DNA of 64,000 nucleotides from Collybiopsis luxurians FD-317 M1 (taxonomy: Eukaryota > Basidiomycota > Agaricomycetes > Agaricales > Omphalotaceae). The translations under genes and the position numbers were made by a program. Under the pieces are notes generated by a model that was given only the letters and a program-made list of their open reading frames with translations, ran no database searches and was not told where the DNA came from. Location of the stretch: assembly GCA_000827265.1 (NCBI GenBank), contig KN834785.1:280137-344136 (forward strand), in the 5' to 3' direction. This document shows positions 11,240-24,110 of the stretch, one piece after another (position 1 is the first letter of the stretch; the number at the start of each line of letters is the position of its first letter).

Positions 11240-13765
11240 CTGGGGTTGAGTAGCTTGAAGCTTTTGGAATACCAGTGGGGTTGCTTCCATTTCAGAGCTA
11301 AGATATGAAGAGAGTAAAACAATGTCGGTAGTAATACTATTGCTGAACAGCTCATCAGCCATGTTCACTGAAATGTGGAGAGTTGAGGCAATGAATTCAT
11401 TTGGGAACAGACCCAAATTTGGCCCAATGACTCAATCATGTGTCAACTTGAAAGGATGCACAAAAATCAATAACTTGTGAAGCTTTGAGGGTATACATAT
11501 GAATTCCTAGACATAGACTACTGAGTACTATGGTAGAATAGCATCTCCATACTAGCCACTGTGTAGTGGCATTTCAAAGGCTAACTAGTCATGACAGAGT
11601 GGCAGGACCTGTGTTATTCTAAAGGGAACAATCATCCAGTATTTCTTGCACCAAATGCACACCTTTACCAATCATATCATCAGAAAACCTCAAGTGCTGC
11701 AATGCACAGTCACTCTGGACTGACCTGAACTCGATTATGTGCTGGAGGTGCCATAGCATATGGATTCCACAGTCATGACCATTAGACTGAAAGGGAACCT
11801 ACAATCAAAAGCAATGTATGGGAATGTATCAAAAGGAATGTCATCAGATAACTCACTATCGAGTGAGGACCACAGTGCTATGTGGTAGTCAGGTTATTTT
11901 GCAATTTCACTTCCTCTCCCCTTATGCAACCAAACACTTCAGTAAGCCACATTAAAACCTGCTTGATGTAAATTTCATTACACATAAACCAAAAGTTGTA
12001 GTTACATACTATCATTAAGTTCATATTTTTCCTCAATAGCAAAGGCTTTTGTTGGTTGTTGAAGTAAATTTGACAAAGACTATTATAGATCTCAATTTGT
12101 TGGGTGCTAAAATTAATGTAGGTAGAATACCAGTGGGTGTTGTCCTCATTGATTGGGATGAAGACACAATCCCATCCTGTAAGACCTTGAGCTTTCTGAC
12201 TTGCTGTCAGTAAGTTCCATTTGCCAGAAAGAATAGGCCCTTACCTCTGCAGCATGACACCACCTTTGTATTTCCCTCTCATTTGCTGTAGTTAAAATGC
12301 CCAACTTGGCATAGAAACACTGATAATCCTTGAAAAGAAATTTGCCTGCAAACCAAGTACTCAGTCTGAGGGTTGTCCAGGATTTAGAACACCACTTCAC
12401 AATGAAGTAGTTTATCACCTCATCATCTAGCCACTGGCCAGCACCTATTGTTTGGAAGCTTCAATGAGGAATTTGTGTTAAAGTCACTTTTGTGTTCTTT
12501 GTCATTGGTACACAAAATGAATCAGAAAAATTGCATAGAGTTTTATAAAGATATGCACAAGCTTCATGATTGATCTGAGTATATCTGCCGCCTTGTCTGG
12601 ATGCACATCCAACATCTGGAACAGAGTACTCTCCACATCGATTTTCATTTCAGTAATCCATGTTCACAAATGATGAAGATTTTAAGGGGTAGAAGCTAGA
12701 AAATAATCCAAAGACAGAGTATGGTGATATTTGAGGCAAGAGGCAAAGTTATTCTCAATATCTGGGAGACAGCTAAGAAGGCTTTCCACAGTTTGCAACC
12801 CTTTGATTTGAAGCTGAAGCTCTGAATAGGAGTTTTTGTTCAGTCCATGTGGAAGTGGGCCAAAGTCTTGGACAACTGTTGCCTTGATGTTGTGCAAGGT
12901 GGGCAGAAGGGCTACTGACAGAGAGGGAATATAGGTCTGGGAGTGTGAAATGAGTGCATTCAGGTCTTTGAAATGGAGTACAGTGCAGCTCTGTGTCTTG
13001 CCAAAAGGGTAGCAGTCCATGAGAGTACACTGTCGGTGTATATCCATATGGTCAACAAGGAAACCTTAGAGCCTCCAGAAAGCATTGCATAAAATTTGAC
13101 TCAACTCAGACAATGTCAAAGTCATCACTCGAGTCATAAGTTCAGAGCAATACCAACTGGAGGGGTATAAATATCTTGCATTTGAAGATGTCCTTCATTC
13201 CTTTGAAGAGCTATGTCACATATGAAAGGTAAGGGCTGCTGTTCCAATGAGTCCTTATCACTCAGTATTCATATCTTTTGAAGCATTTCACTATGCCCAT
13301 TGCCATCACTCCAAGCTAAGAAGAAAGCATTTCAAAAGATCCAATTATACACCTAGAATGAACAAGTGATACACCAAAGTGCAAGTCTAAAGGAAATCAA
13401 GAATGAGTAATGGTGGGCTGCTGTTATAATTGAAAGATGGAAGTACTAACCACAGTTTCCAATGATCAGAGAGCAAGTCATCCTATGCAGCTGGTTAGCT
13501 GATGTACATTTAGTTGTGTTGTCTGTGTGCTTCCCATGATCTTAGAAACACCAACTCCACTGAGCACACTGTTTCAGCAGTATCTATACCCCTTCACCAG
13601 AAATTTGACATGTAAGTCATGTATAGTGACCTGGCAGAGCCATTTCAAGTGTTTGCTGGACAGATTCAAGTAGCTTGAGATTGAAAAGTCAGAAATGTAA
13701 ATAGTGCAAACCATATGCTGTGTGACAAACAGATATTGTAGAAGGTCCTCCAGAAATTGTAAGAA
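11240..13765. other. Undetermined region; several minus-strand open frames
   Basis: Open frames on the minus strand at 12,146-12,418 (90 codons) and 12,682-13,047 (121 codons), together with the one at 11,072-11,416, could be exons of one eroded minus-strand gene. I recognise no domain and cannot place introns, so I leave it unnamed. Confidence 0.25.
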
Positions 13766-13768
13766 TAA

Positions 13769-14431
13769 CACCCCCAGCAGTGCAATTTTTATTGTCTGTA
13801 AAAGGCTTAGCAATATATATAATTTTTCCTTTGAATTTTTTTTTTTTCCAGTGTTAAACAATTAATATTGAGCTGGTAAAATTCACAGTTAAATAATGGA
13901 TTTTGTGGCACCTTTTTTGTGTGTAAAAGGCGCTGGTAATTATGTAATATTTTCCGTGATTTTTCCCATATTTTATGATTTTTTTCCGGCTGTAATCTAA
14001 TAAATATGACCTGTGGGAAAGAATTACTTTTTCTAAAATATTGTCAGCTGACAAATAAAAACTTTTACTGCTGTGAAAAGCATCAGGCGATGATCAGAAT
14101 AATATCAAAATGATTGCCCGTTGCTTTTTGCAGCTGTAAAAGCTTTTATTTGTCAGCTGACAATGTTTTAGAAAAAGTAATTCTTTCTCACAGGTCATAT
14201 TTATTAGATTACAGCTGGAAAAGATATCATAAAATATGGGAAAAATCACACAAAATATTACGTAATTACCGGCGCCTTTTATGCATGAAAAAGGGGCCGC
14301 AAAATCAATTATTTAACTGTATCTTTTACCATAATTGTTTAACACTAGAAAAGAAAGTGGTAAAATCCATGGTAAAATTAAATATATTACTAGGCCTTTT
14401 ACAGACAATAAATATTGAACTGCTGGGGGTG
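13769..14431. mobile_element. Fold-back DNA element 1 (CACCCCCAGCAG family), TAA target duplication
   Basis: The 663-base element begins CACCCCCAGCAG and ends with its inverse CTGCTGGGGGTG, flanked on both sides by TAA (13,766-13,768 and 14,432-14,434). Almost the whole element is one long imperfect palindrome: the left half, including TTTTTATTGTCTGTAAAAGG, is mirrored in the right half. The middle is near 14,095. TGTAAAAGG-like words recur along the arms. A 3-base T/A target duplication and short inverted ends fit a non-autonomous PIF/Harbinger-type element, though the ends were not matched to the transposase at 45,278-46,489. No coding capacity. Confidence 0.85.
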
Positions 14432-14434
14432 TAA

Positions 14435-15687
14435 GTAGTGGTGAATCAGCCTCTATTGAGACTTGTGCTTGGTAGAGACCAGTATGTGATGTAGAGGTTG
14501 TGTAGAGGGAAGGAGCCTCAAGGGAAGTTCAGTGGCATGAGACTTGTGGTTTTGGAGACATGAATAAGTGCCTGAGGCATATGTACCTGTGCCTCTTGGG
14601 TGCTTATTCATATGTCTTCCGAAACCACCAAGTCCAAAACCACCAAATCCCTTCCCCAAGCTTTAAGTCTTGCTGAAGGTCCCTCTACATTATGAGCCCT
14701 CTTGTTTCCACTTGAGACTTTCCAGCTGACTCTTCCAATTGCCAAGGCTTTCATGCTGTTATCAATAATAATGTCTTTATGTTTTTTGGCCCAAAGCCAC
14801 ATAATTCCCCCAAATTCCTCCTAGAGACAAGAGATGGAATCCTGGTGCCCATTTCTCAGATCCACCAAACTTTTATGTACCTAGTTGGTTTCAGCCTACA
14901 CTGCTGTTCCTAGGTTTTGCCCCAAGCTTGAACCCTTTCAAATCTCACTTTTTGCAATGCCTTGATTTCTCTCCTGAGGTGATTGTCATAAAGCTGGTAC
15001 AAACATCTATTCCGAACCCCTATTCATTTCTCTTTTACTATACATCTTTCACATGACTGCATTTATGACTACCTTTCATATCAATACCTTTTGGACATAC
15101 AACTCCTCCCTATCTCCACTCCACACGGTATCATTGTTCCTTTTCTATTTTGTTCCCACTGTCATTGTTTTATTAATGAACTGTCTTTGTTTCTCTTCTC
15201 ACATCTGTCGCATGACCACATGCTCCATATCTTTTATTCTTGTAGCTGTCACTTAGCTATTGTCTTCCAGTAGCATTAGTTTCTCGTCTTGTCCTCCAGT
15301 AGCATTAGTCCCTCTTACAGCTTACTGCAGTATATATACCTACCACCTGTAACCTGAGTCCCCATCTTGACCTCTCTGTCGATTGGGACCAGGTGAGTAT
15401 CCTGCTTGTACCAGTAGACTATTTAATTAACTCTGTCAATTGGGACCAGACTTTGCCTAAACTGATTACCGTGCTCTTGAAAGCCACTCTGCTGTAAACC
15501 GCTTCATGACAGTGATCCCAATCAAGAGATTCCAAACAATACATATGCTTTGGAACAATCTCTGCAGGCTCAATGGGATACACTTGAGCAGATACTTTGT
15601 GTTTTTTTGAGGGCCTGTCACACCCTCTCTCCTGCAGTTTTTGACAAAGGGTTTTGATTTGGGGCATACCCTTGTCAGTTTGGGTAT
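14435..15687. other. No supported gene
   Basis: No coherent frame. A short inverted pair lies at about 14,540-14,640, where minus-strand-like GGTTTTGGA and plus-strand CCAAAACCACC words face each other. C/T-rich sequence fills about 15,000-15,310. Confidence 0.35.
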
Positions 15688-18058
15688 TTGAGAGCTTGGC
15701 ACAGGGAAGACATAGCAAGAAAAGTTGCCAGTAATTCTCACTCAGCCTTTCTACCTCTAATTGCTGCAATATTGTTCATGCTCCATGTCCTTCTTCAGCA
15801 TGAATCCAAATTCAATAAATTCATCAATATCCCCCAAGTTCCAATTCCTGAGAACTCTTTCCTAAGTTCTTGTCAGAATCAGGTCATTTGTTGGTGCAAT
15901 GAGCCAATTAGCAGCAACTGGAACTTATGGGAGCAGCTTCAAGAGCAAACTGCAATTAGTGCAGAATTCTTAAATTATCTCAGTGAAATAGTTCAAATTC
16001 CACCAGTCGGTGTCTTTATCAATGCCCAAAGCTCAGAAATTACAATGTTACTGCCAACTTTTCTTGAAAATACAGGCTTGCCAGTTGCATTATATCTGGG
16101 CAATGTCAAAAACTGGTCATTCCACTTGATCTCTCTTTATTCCCTTCCTCTCCCAGATGAACCCCTGGTCCAAGATCTGAAAGATGCTCAGAGGCCCTGC
16201 AATCCTCCAAACTAATTCCCTTCAGCTTCTCCTTCTCTTCTGTCCCAAAGCACTTTTCCTCCAAACCTATTCCCTTTGTCTTTGCCTTTGCCTTCTCCTT
16301 CTCTTCCATTCCAAAGTGCTTTTCCTCCCAAGCCACCACTGTGTCTTCCACAGCTATCTGGTGGGCCCCAGCCCTGTCTCAACAAAACAATGGAAAGCTT
16401 TTTTGAATGAAGAGCAAAGGCGCGAGCGTGTGCTATTGCCTCCAATTCAACTAGGGACTGCCAATCATGTCTTGATCCTGAACAAAATGCATTAAATAAT
16501 TGCTGTCCTGGACAGTCATCAGGATCTGCCAGGGTCTACTACTGGGTGCTTGATCAGGGTCATCAAGTCCACATGTCAGCTGGTAGAGGACATCAGGAAA
16601 GTGTTTGGACCAGTTTCACTCCAAATCAACATTGGTTTGACTCAGTCGCCAATGAATGGGATCTCTCTTCCATCTTTGCTCCAGGTGAGGAAGCAAAGGT
16701 CGACAACTTTGATGATGAGGATGAGGATGAGTATGGATAGTCTCCAACTGTCCCAGTGGATGACCAGGAAATTCCTCTGCCTGAGGATGGTTCTGCTTTT
16801 GCTGAAGAATATTTAAGTTGCAACACCTCCTGTGCAAGCAATGACCAAAAGGGACCATTCTTAGAGGGTATTGACAATGCAGTATCCCATCAATTTGGCT
16901 ACATCTGGACTAACAACACCAAAAGACAGCTGTTCTCCAAAGGTGTTTGGAAAGATATCATCAGGGCACTGGGATATGGGCAGAAGTATATGCCTTCCCT
17001 TGAAGCTCTAGAATCTTGAGCAGGCATCTGTGCATTCATCTCTGATCTTGAGTTGAAAACAAAGGGTCTAAATACCTTTCCGAGTTCAAGCAATATGTCC
17101 CGGAAGAATGCTGATTGCACACCATCTTTTCAGTTCTTCAAAGTTTCTGCAGTGGTTGAGATCCCTCCATTGTTTTTAATCGAGCCTGTAGAAGAAGCTA
17201 TAGATGATGCTTTGTATTGCCTGGCCCTCTACAGTGCCTCTGCCATTGTTGAGATGGCTCGTCAAGAAGCTGGACCAAAGATTTCAGATTTGACACTTCA
17301 TCTCCTTTGCAAGGGTGTCCCATTCAGAACATTAGTGGTTGATGCTGCTCCCCAGTCAGTCCTGCCACTGCTGCTGAACCATTGCACTACACCCCTTGGC
17401 TATTGCCCCTCCTCATACATGTTCTGTCTGGTCAATTTTGAAGCTGATGAGGCTCAAAGAAATGAATTTTTACAAAGTGCTTGGGGCAGGGCAGCCCTCT
17501 GTGCTGGGCAGCTTCTCTGGAGACTAGCCCACTTGGCTGCAAGCAACCAGGATGTGCCAGATGGTCTGACTGCAGCAGCTGTGCAAGGAGGAAGAAGATC
17601 TTTTGTTATATAGAATACTACTTGTGCACAGGCAATGTGGGATGATTCACTGACTGAAGAAGAAATTAATCTTATCACTGGAACCTATGAAATTCCAACA
17701 GGTATGTTTTTCTTTCTGGCAATATGTCAATTTATATCCTGAGTCTTTTCTCAGGTCAGATAACCCATGCCAGTGAGGAGCAAGTCCAGCTAGTTTCATG
17801 GTGGCCAAGGCCTTCCACTTGGCAAGATTCAGGTCTGAATACAGGTTTTTGGTCTCATGACACTGAAGAGTGGTACCAAACTTGGCTCAAAATGATTCAG
17901 ATTTCTGAAGAGCCACTGCATCTTTACACCAACTCAAAATGGCAACAAAGTATCAAATTTGGCAACAAGAAGGGGTTGTGTCTCATGAAACTGAATGATG
18001 AGATATCTGAGCAGTATCTGGACAAGACTTTCAATTTACACATTCCAATTGAAGTGTA
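15688..18058 (+). pseudogene. Long conserved basidiomycete gene of unknown function, five in-frame stops
   Basis: One frame can be followed from 15,688 to 17,701 (about 670 codons), broken only by TAA 16,213, TGA 16,408, TAG 16,738, TGA 17,017 and TAG 17,611. A 53-base intron (17,702-17,754, GTATGT...CTCAG) then joins in frame to a last exon ending at about 18,058. In order: an N-terminal part with a strand-rich stretch, a Pro/Leu/Ser-rich linker (about 16,216-16,360), a charged segment starting MESFFE, an acidic patch (DNFDDEDEDEY), and a C-terminal block with the hallmark SWWPRPSTW and GFWSHDTEEW. I know similar Trp-rich C-termini from many multicopy mushroom hypothetical proteins, but no function. 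Two TGA stops sit where Trp or Arg codons would be expected. The region upstream of 15,688 may hold a lost first exon. Confidence 0.6.
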
Positions 18059-20640
18059 GTGTCACCAGGAACTGACTGTTCATGACCCAACACTGCTGCA
18101 TTTCCTCCACAAAGTAGGGGCTCTAGTGTATACTACATTGCTTTCCTTACAATTCTGTATGGTCTTGCTACTCTCATACACAATGAATGATTATTTACAA
18201 ATCTTGACTGACATTTTAAGCTACATGAATATCAACTTTTCTTCCATACAATCCTCTCTAGTGCTACTAAATGTGAGTGATCTTTTGAGTCACTTCCAGC
18301 ACTTCCTTTCTAAAACAAGGTGTATATCATGCAGTTTAATACTTTGTATATTAATTGTGGAAAAAAATTAGTTGGTTAATTTTCTTAACTTGTTCACTCA
18401 TTGCAACTCGATGACTTTTGAATTCACAATCTCTGGCACTCTTCCCTCAACCACAGATTAATTCTTTTCACTCATTGTTGAATAACACACAGATGATGAG
18501 CCAGAACAAGGCCACTGAAGGGATAGTTGAACAGCAGGAAGCTACAGGACATGAGCTGAAGTTGGCTCCAAAGAATCTAGGATATAAAGATCGCACTAAC
18601 CCAGTGATTCCAACTGACTATGTCTAACAAAATGAGTCAGATTGCTTATTGGATATGACTCCAAAAATAAATGATGGCTCCTGGTCCTGCCCACAGTTCT
18701 CATCACTTTCAATTTGCATCAAATCTCTTCTCAAATCCTCAGAAACAGGACAGACAGTTAGCTGCTGTATCCATACAACATCCCAATCTATGGCATTGAG
18801 GACCCCAGATAAGGAAAGTATCATAATCTCTGCACCCTCCTCACTGGTCAAAGTCACCAGGACTTGTCCAGACTTCTCAAACTATTTGTATGTGCCAGTT
18901 TGTAAGTAATTTCATTAACAAACTATAAACTCAAGCTTACAGACAATGAAATACAGCCAGATTTAACTGACCTCCCAACCCGAGAGTTCTAGAGTGAGTT
19001 AGGTGTCTCAATGAAACACTAGACTGACCTCTGCCCAAGCTAGACTTCACTCACTCAAATACAAGTCTGGGCTTTAATAGCAAGGATCCTGGTTTTAGCT
19101 CAGAATTTGAGGGTGCTCATGCTCTATTGACAGCTGAAAAGAAGTTAAGCTCATGGACATGTCTTCCTCTGCCAACAGCTTCCTTGCCCCCTCCTCATTG
19201 TTCTAGGTTGCAGAGCTCCAGTAGCTCATCTCCATCCTCCTCTAATTCCCCACCTGCACCAATATCTGTACCTGAAGTAACTTGCTTGAAGGACTGTACA
19301 ATATTCATCAACATATGAATGAGCAATGGACAAGAGACATTGGCACTTTATGTTGAAATTGCAAAGAACATGGGAGCTTGGGTGAGTTCCAATCCTTCTA
19401 TTCATCAAAATAGCTCAAGTTTCATCTCCTGTCTTTTCTAGATTGTTAAGAGTCTTGTACCAGGTTGCACACATCTTGTATTCACTTCAGGTTGGGAAAC
19501 AACCATCAAGAAATACTTGTTTGTGTCATTGATCTTCACCTGTTGGTTTCATTCACATTGCTGACAACTTCATCAATTGACCTGGTGGGCTGGATGAAGC
19601 AAAGAGACTGACAGCAGTTGGGGCAGGCTGGTTGAGAGATTGTAGAATCATGGCCATGCGTGCTGACAAAAGAAAGTATGCTGTCAACATGGAGGAGTAT
19701 TGGCCTAGCAAAATGTTCAATGACAGAGGAGAAAAGGTTAGATGTAAGGTAAGGTTATTTATGCTCAGTAGTTTTTGCTTATAATACTCATTCAATTCTC
19801 AGTGTCGACAGTCTTTCATTCTGAAATTCATAGAGGACTATTCTGATATGAGCTCAATGGATGGCTTGGACTTTTGTATGTGATCTCTATATTTCTTGAT
19901 TTTCTTACCAGATAGATTGACTTCTTTCTACAGCTTTTATATGTGGTGACAACAAGGACCTAACATGCTTGGAACAAGTGAGATTGAGGCGGAGTATGAA
20001 GGGTCATTACAAGCATCAGAAATCCTTGACACAATCTTAGAAAAATGTAACATGAAAGTTGTACTAGTATTCTATATTCACTATGTATTCATCCTTTGAG
20101 CTCTTAAGCTGAGTCATCACATGTCCCTTGATCCCAGTGATCCAACATCTCTTGGTCCAACATCTTGTCCACTGAGCTCTGAGTCTCACTGGACCTGTTC
20201 AACAACTCACCACAGGTTACTCACTGGTGATTGCTTCTGTTACACCTCTGGCAGCTATCTTCACTTCTGGTCTAGTTTAGCTTTCATGTACATGGTCTGT
20301 GAGTGAAGTTCCCCCTGTTGTTAGTGTAATGGTGAAAAGCAATCCATGCTCTACATTATGTTTAAGGGCATTGCATGATAGCCATACTCTTATGTTTCTA
20401 CTTTTCAAAAAATAACTGACTGTGTGTGTAAACCTGATATTTTACTTTCAGGTCAATAAGCTATATTTGAAATGGTAAGCTGTTTCCAAATTTTACCTTG
20501 TTTTCAGTTTTCCATCAATTCATGTCAGCCATTCAGCCATCAGCAATGGCCAATGCTGCATTTAATTGTCTCCTTCTGCATTCATTACTTTTGCTTTCTC
20601 AGGTTCTCCTACCTTATTGTCTTTCATCTTCTAACACACC
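18059..20640. other. Undetermined; scattered short open frames
   Basis: Short plus-strand frames at 18,418-18,627, 18,649-18,909 and 19,127-19,318 may be remains of exons, since splice-like GTAAGT and CAG words separate some of them, but I recognise no domain. The acidic open frame at about 20,640-20,873 could instead be the 5' part of the oxygenase gene that follows. Confidence 0.3.
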
Positions 20641-20982
20641 CTCAGCACCATGAACTTGACTATGATCTGTCTACTCCAAACTTCACCTTTTATGACTTGG
20701 ATGCTGCTTTCAGTAGTCTGGATGAGCTGTTGACTGACTGCAAGACTGAAGATGATGATCCAATGCATCTGGAGAACCAACTTCAGGAGGAGTCAAGTGA
20801 GATATCATCAATCATCATGAAGAAAAAGAAAAGGAGAGGACAGTGGGTTTCAAGCTCAGCCCAGATATACTAGATACTTAACTGGCACTGAGATAGTGGA
20901 TGCAACAAATTGCACAATATCAGGCAAGTCCAGAAGTTGACCATGACTTGGGTCCATCTAGCCCAGCAAAAGCTCAATACAA

Positions 20983-22309
20983 GTGCATTTTAAAGCTTCA
21001 AAATGCCTGCTTAGTTCTCATTCTGAAGCTCTAGCTATTTTCCCAAACTTGAAGTTTTTGAAAGCCACCAATGAATCCCCTAAAATACAAGAAAGGTTTC
21101 ACACTCGACTGATACCACCTCAGGAAGAAACAGTTTGGGGAGGAGGTACAGAAGGAGAGACACCAAGGCAGGCAATGAGCGCAGATGGTTACAATTTGGT
21201 TTACCATTTTCCTAGTGCTGTCCAACAAAAGGTAAAGCCCTTTATTGTTCTGAATACCCATCAGCTAACTGATAGCCAGGAAGCAATGACAACTCTTCTT
21301 GTTAACTATGGAAAGGCCATTGACATTAAAGTTCAACCCACTGTGGACAAATTTCATAGGAATAATCCCAACTCCTACATAGAGTGAGAGGGAGAAATAG
21401 TGGGCATTGTGCACTTGGTTAGATGTTGGCATGGGATAGGGAGATTGGTGAGCTCACAATTAAATTTTCAGTTTACATGCATGAATGATCCTTTAGGAAC
21501 TGGACATGGTGATTTCAAGAGACTTCACCAAGTTGGGGAAAGCATTCAGTCAATGTATGTGCTTGCTGATGGAGTTGCAAATCTTCTCAGAAAGCATCAA
21601 TGCATTTTTAAAGAGCATTGACCCTATACAATATTCTTGCCTGGAAGTGGCTAGAATTTGGGCTGAGGAAAAGTATCCCTATGTCAAGATGCTGGGTGCC
21701 CTAGATCCACTGCTAATGGAAGGTTGAGCCATTATGTGGAATTGCATAACTCCTGGCCACAAGGATGTCCAAGACCCAGAGGTGGCTTGGGCAGCATTGG
21801 TTGTCCTCAGAAGAATCAAGTCAGGATGGCTTGTCTTCTGACAGTTGAATCTTAGAGTCCGATATCAGCCCAGGGATATTGTGTGGCTTTGAGGAGCCAT
21901 TCTAGATCATGAGGTGGAAGTTTGGGAAGGGGAACAATGCATTTCCATTACTCATTTTACCTGCAAATCCTACTTCAAGGATCTAGGGCTGGTGTGCTCA
22001 ACAGGTCCTGGGGTGTCACCTGTGGATTTTCAGTTGCCTCGCATGGGGTTCTCTTCAAATGTCACAGTACCTTTGCCTTCAACTCAGAGACCCATTAGTA
22101 GAAAAAGGAAAAGGGGTCATAATGCTGAACAACATTCTCCTTCTGGAAAAAGCAGACCTGATGATCATCAGAAAAAAAAAGAAGGAAGACAGCAAAGCTA
22201 CAGTATAATGAACCATCCATCCCTAGCTCTCATTCATTCCTTATTATCATTAGTAGTTAATAGCAAATCTATATCTATTTTGACAAACAGTAAGTGCAGA
22301 GATAAGTAG
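20983..22309 (+). pseudogene. TET/JBP-like 2-oxoglutarate/Fe(II) dioxygenase, broken by C-to-T-type stops
   Basis: Seen: in one frame, GHKD (His-x-Asp, codons at 21,758-21,766), a WAALVVL strand, VRYQPRDIVWL, and LDHEVEVWEG with the distal His codon at 21,908-21,910, then ISITHFT. This order (HxD, a strand, Y.P.D, distal H, then a strand) is the double-stranded beta-helix core of 2OG-Fe(II) oxygenases. Known: the spacing and the N....HxD...D context resemble the TET/JBP-type enzymes that multiplied in Agaricomycetes, which oxidise methylated bases in nucleic acids. Broken: TGA at 21,725, 21,839 and 21,890; the expected Arg that holds 2-oxoglutarate is a TGC codon at 21,938-21,940, one C-to-T step from CGC. 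An upstream frame (20,983-21,621) probably encodes the N-terminal part. A basic RKRKRG cluster near 22,100 looks like a nuclear localisation signal. Family assignment is by motif. Confidence 0.55.
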
Positions 22310-22539
22310 AGATATGTTGAAAATAGTGAAAACAATGTAAATGGCAATTTAATATTTAATTTTGATAGAATTACAACTGGCCCAGTGATGAAGCACCATG
22401 CTTATATATGAGCCACCTGTCTCATATCTGTTTTTCCTCTTTACTTCTTACATGTCCAACCAATGCCAGTGCAACACCCAAATTATCCAGCCTTACAACC
22501 CCCAACTTTCACTCCGAGCCCCTGTTATCAGAATGTTTG

Positions 22540-24110
22540 GTTGTGACATTGGGGAGAGGAGCTTGAATATGCCAACAATGGCCAGGCCATCCTAGTCCAT
22601 TCTGCGCTCACGAAAACTGGGAAAATCTGGATCCTAGACAATTATCACAGGATTACCAAAAAAATTGAAGGTCCATGTCACCAAGAAGTTGAGGGGTATC
22701 TGCTAGTCAGTAGCCCAGGAATTGGTGTGTTAATCTCTTTCTTTTTGTTGTCACTTGATTTGCTACCATCTCTTCTTCAGGAAAATCAACCTTTCTTTAC
22801 TACCAACTTGTTTGATGTCTCTCTATGGGATGGCCAACCATTATATATAATGGATTGACAATCTATTTTGATGTGACAGGTGCTTATAAAATGCACTTCA
22901 ATGACAATGTGGACTTTGAACCTTTTGAAGGGATGGACCAAACTATGTGCCTCATTGACTCAGACCACAACCCACTTCCTCCTAGGCTTTGGATTTCTAA
23001 GCTTTTATTCCCCATCTTGGCGACATCTCCTAAGGAAGACCAATACAAGAACTTTGAGAAGCAGAGTGAGTTGAGGAGGATAATTCCTAGTTTCAAAGAA
23101 GCATTGCAAGTGTTAGTGATTCACTTCCCATTATATTTGTTTTTTGTACCTTAAAGCCAAGCAGGTGGAACCAAGCCAGCAACTCATCTAAAATAGAATT
23201 GCTGAAATATGTCTGGAACACTTATGGTCCTGACTTTTGTCTTGGAAAGAAGGTGGCCTATATAGGTGAGCAGGCTCTCATCAACCATGATGCACTCATA
23301 GACAAAGAGCTCTATCTGCTTGGCTACACTGAACTACTGAAGGTTGTTGGAAATCCTGATAGCAGTGCTTCCCTCTCCCACAAACTTGTCTTTTCATATT
23401 CTATGAACCAGGAGCCCACAGTGTTAAGACATCATCTTCATCCAGGTATGCTCATGCGATTCATCATGGAGACAACTACAGCCAGGTGCTTAGAGGACTG
23501 CCAGCTCCTTTTCAATTTTTTCCAGCATTCACCATCAATGGCCCCCTCTCTAGGCCACCTCTTCAAGATAATGTCCATCCAGAAGCTAGCTGGTGACTTT
23601 GACAGCATGCTAATGTTGCTGGAAGGTCTTCCAAACTGATAAATTCATTTCACACAACTTAGCATCCAGACTTTCAACAATAAAAGTGCACCCTCTGCCA
23701 CAATGTTCTATGTCCCCCAACAGAAGAACAACAAAGCTTACAATGGTTTTCACTATGATGGTCTGGTTGGTTATGGGTTTCAGAAGACAGTCAGTGACAC
23801 CCATCTGCTAAATGAGAAAGGCATGTTGGACCTGTGCAGGTGCATGGAAGTTGCCAGCATGCAGGAATTCCTATTTATCATTGTTACACTGTGAGACACC
23901 AATTACAGACTGCCAACAAAACTGTACCAGCTGCAGAGTAATCTGACTATATGATACTATCACCTTGAACTTGATTTTGGTCAGAAATATAGTACATTCA
24001 AATCTTTTCTCTCAAGGTTCCTAATCAACCTGAATGTTGCCTTACTAGACAAGTCATTCAACACTTTTGAGGAAAGTGACTGGGATGGAATGGTGATCAA
24101 TGACAATTGA
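22540..24110 (+). pseudogene. Crinkler-type P-loop NTPase with nuclease-like C-terminus, degraded
   Basis: The Walker A loop reads SSPGIGKS and is split by a 56-base intron (22,725-22,780) between its second and third glycines. The first exon carries the LLVSSPG strand; the next continues FLYYQL, then TGA at 22,813. Further on come ATSPKEDQYKNF, a motif typical of Crinkler/RHS-family NTPases, a helical middle (23,199-23,639, ending in a SHKLV...F pattern), and YNGFHYDGLVGYGFQKTVSD with HLLNEKGMLDL, which matches the C-terminal restriction-endonuclease-like domain seen in fungal Crinkler homologs. The end lies near 24,110 after DWDGMVI. These proteins are STAND-like NTPases fused to nucleases, best known as host-targeted effectors in oomycetes and as multicopy genes in fungi. 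Family assignment is from motif memory. Confidence 0.55.

Noticed and set aside
15688..24110. KDZ-type transposase next to the TET/JBP-like gene
   Set aside because: I looked for it because the two families are associated, but saw none of its motifs in the readable frames here.
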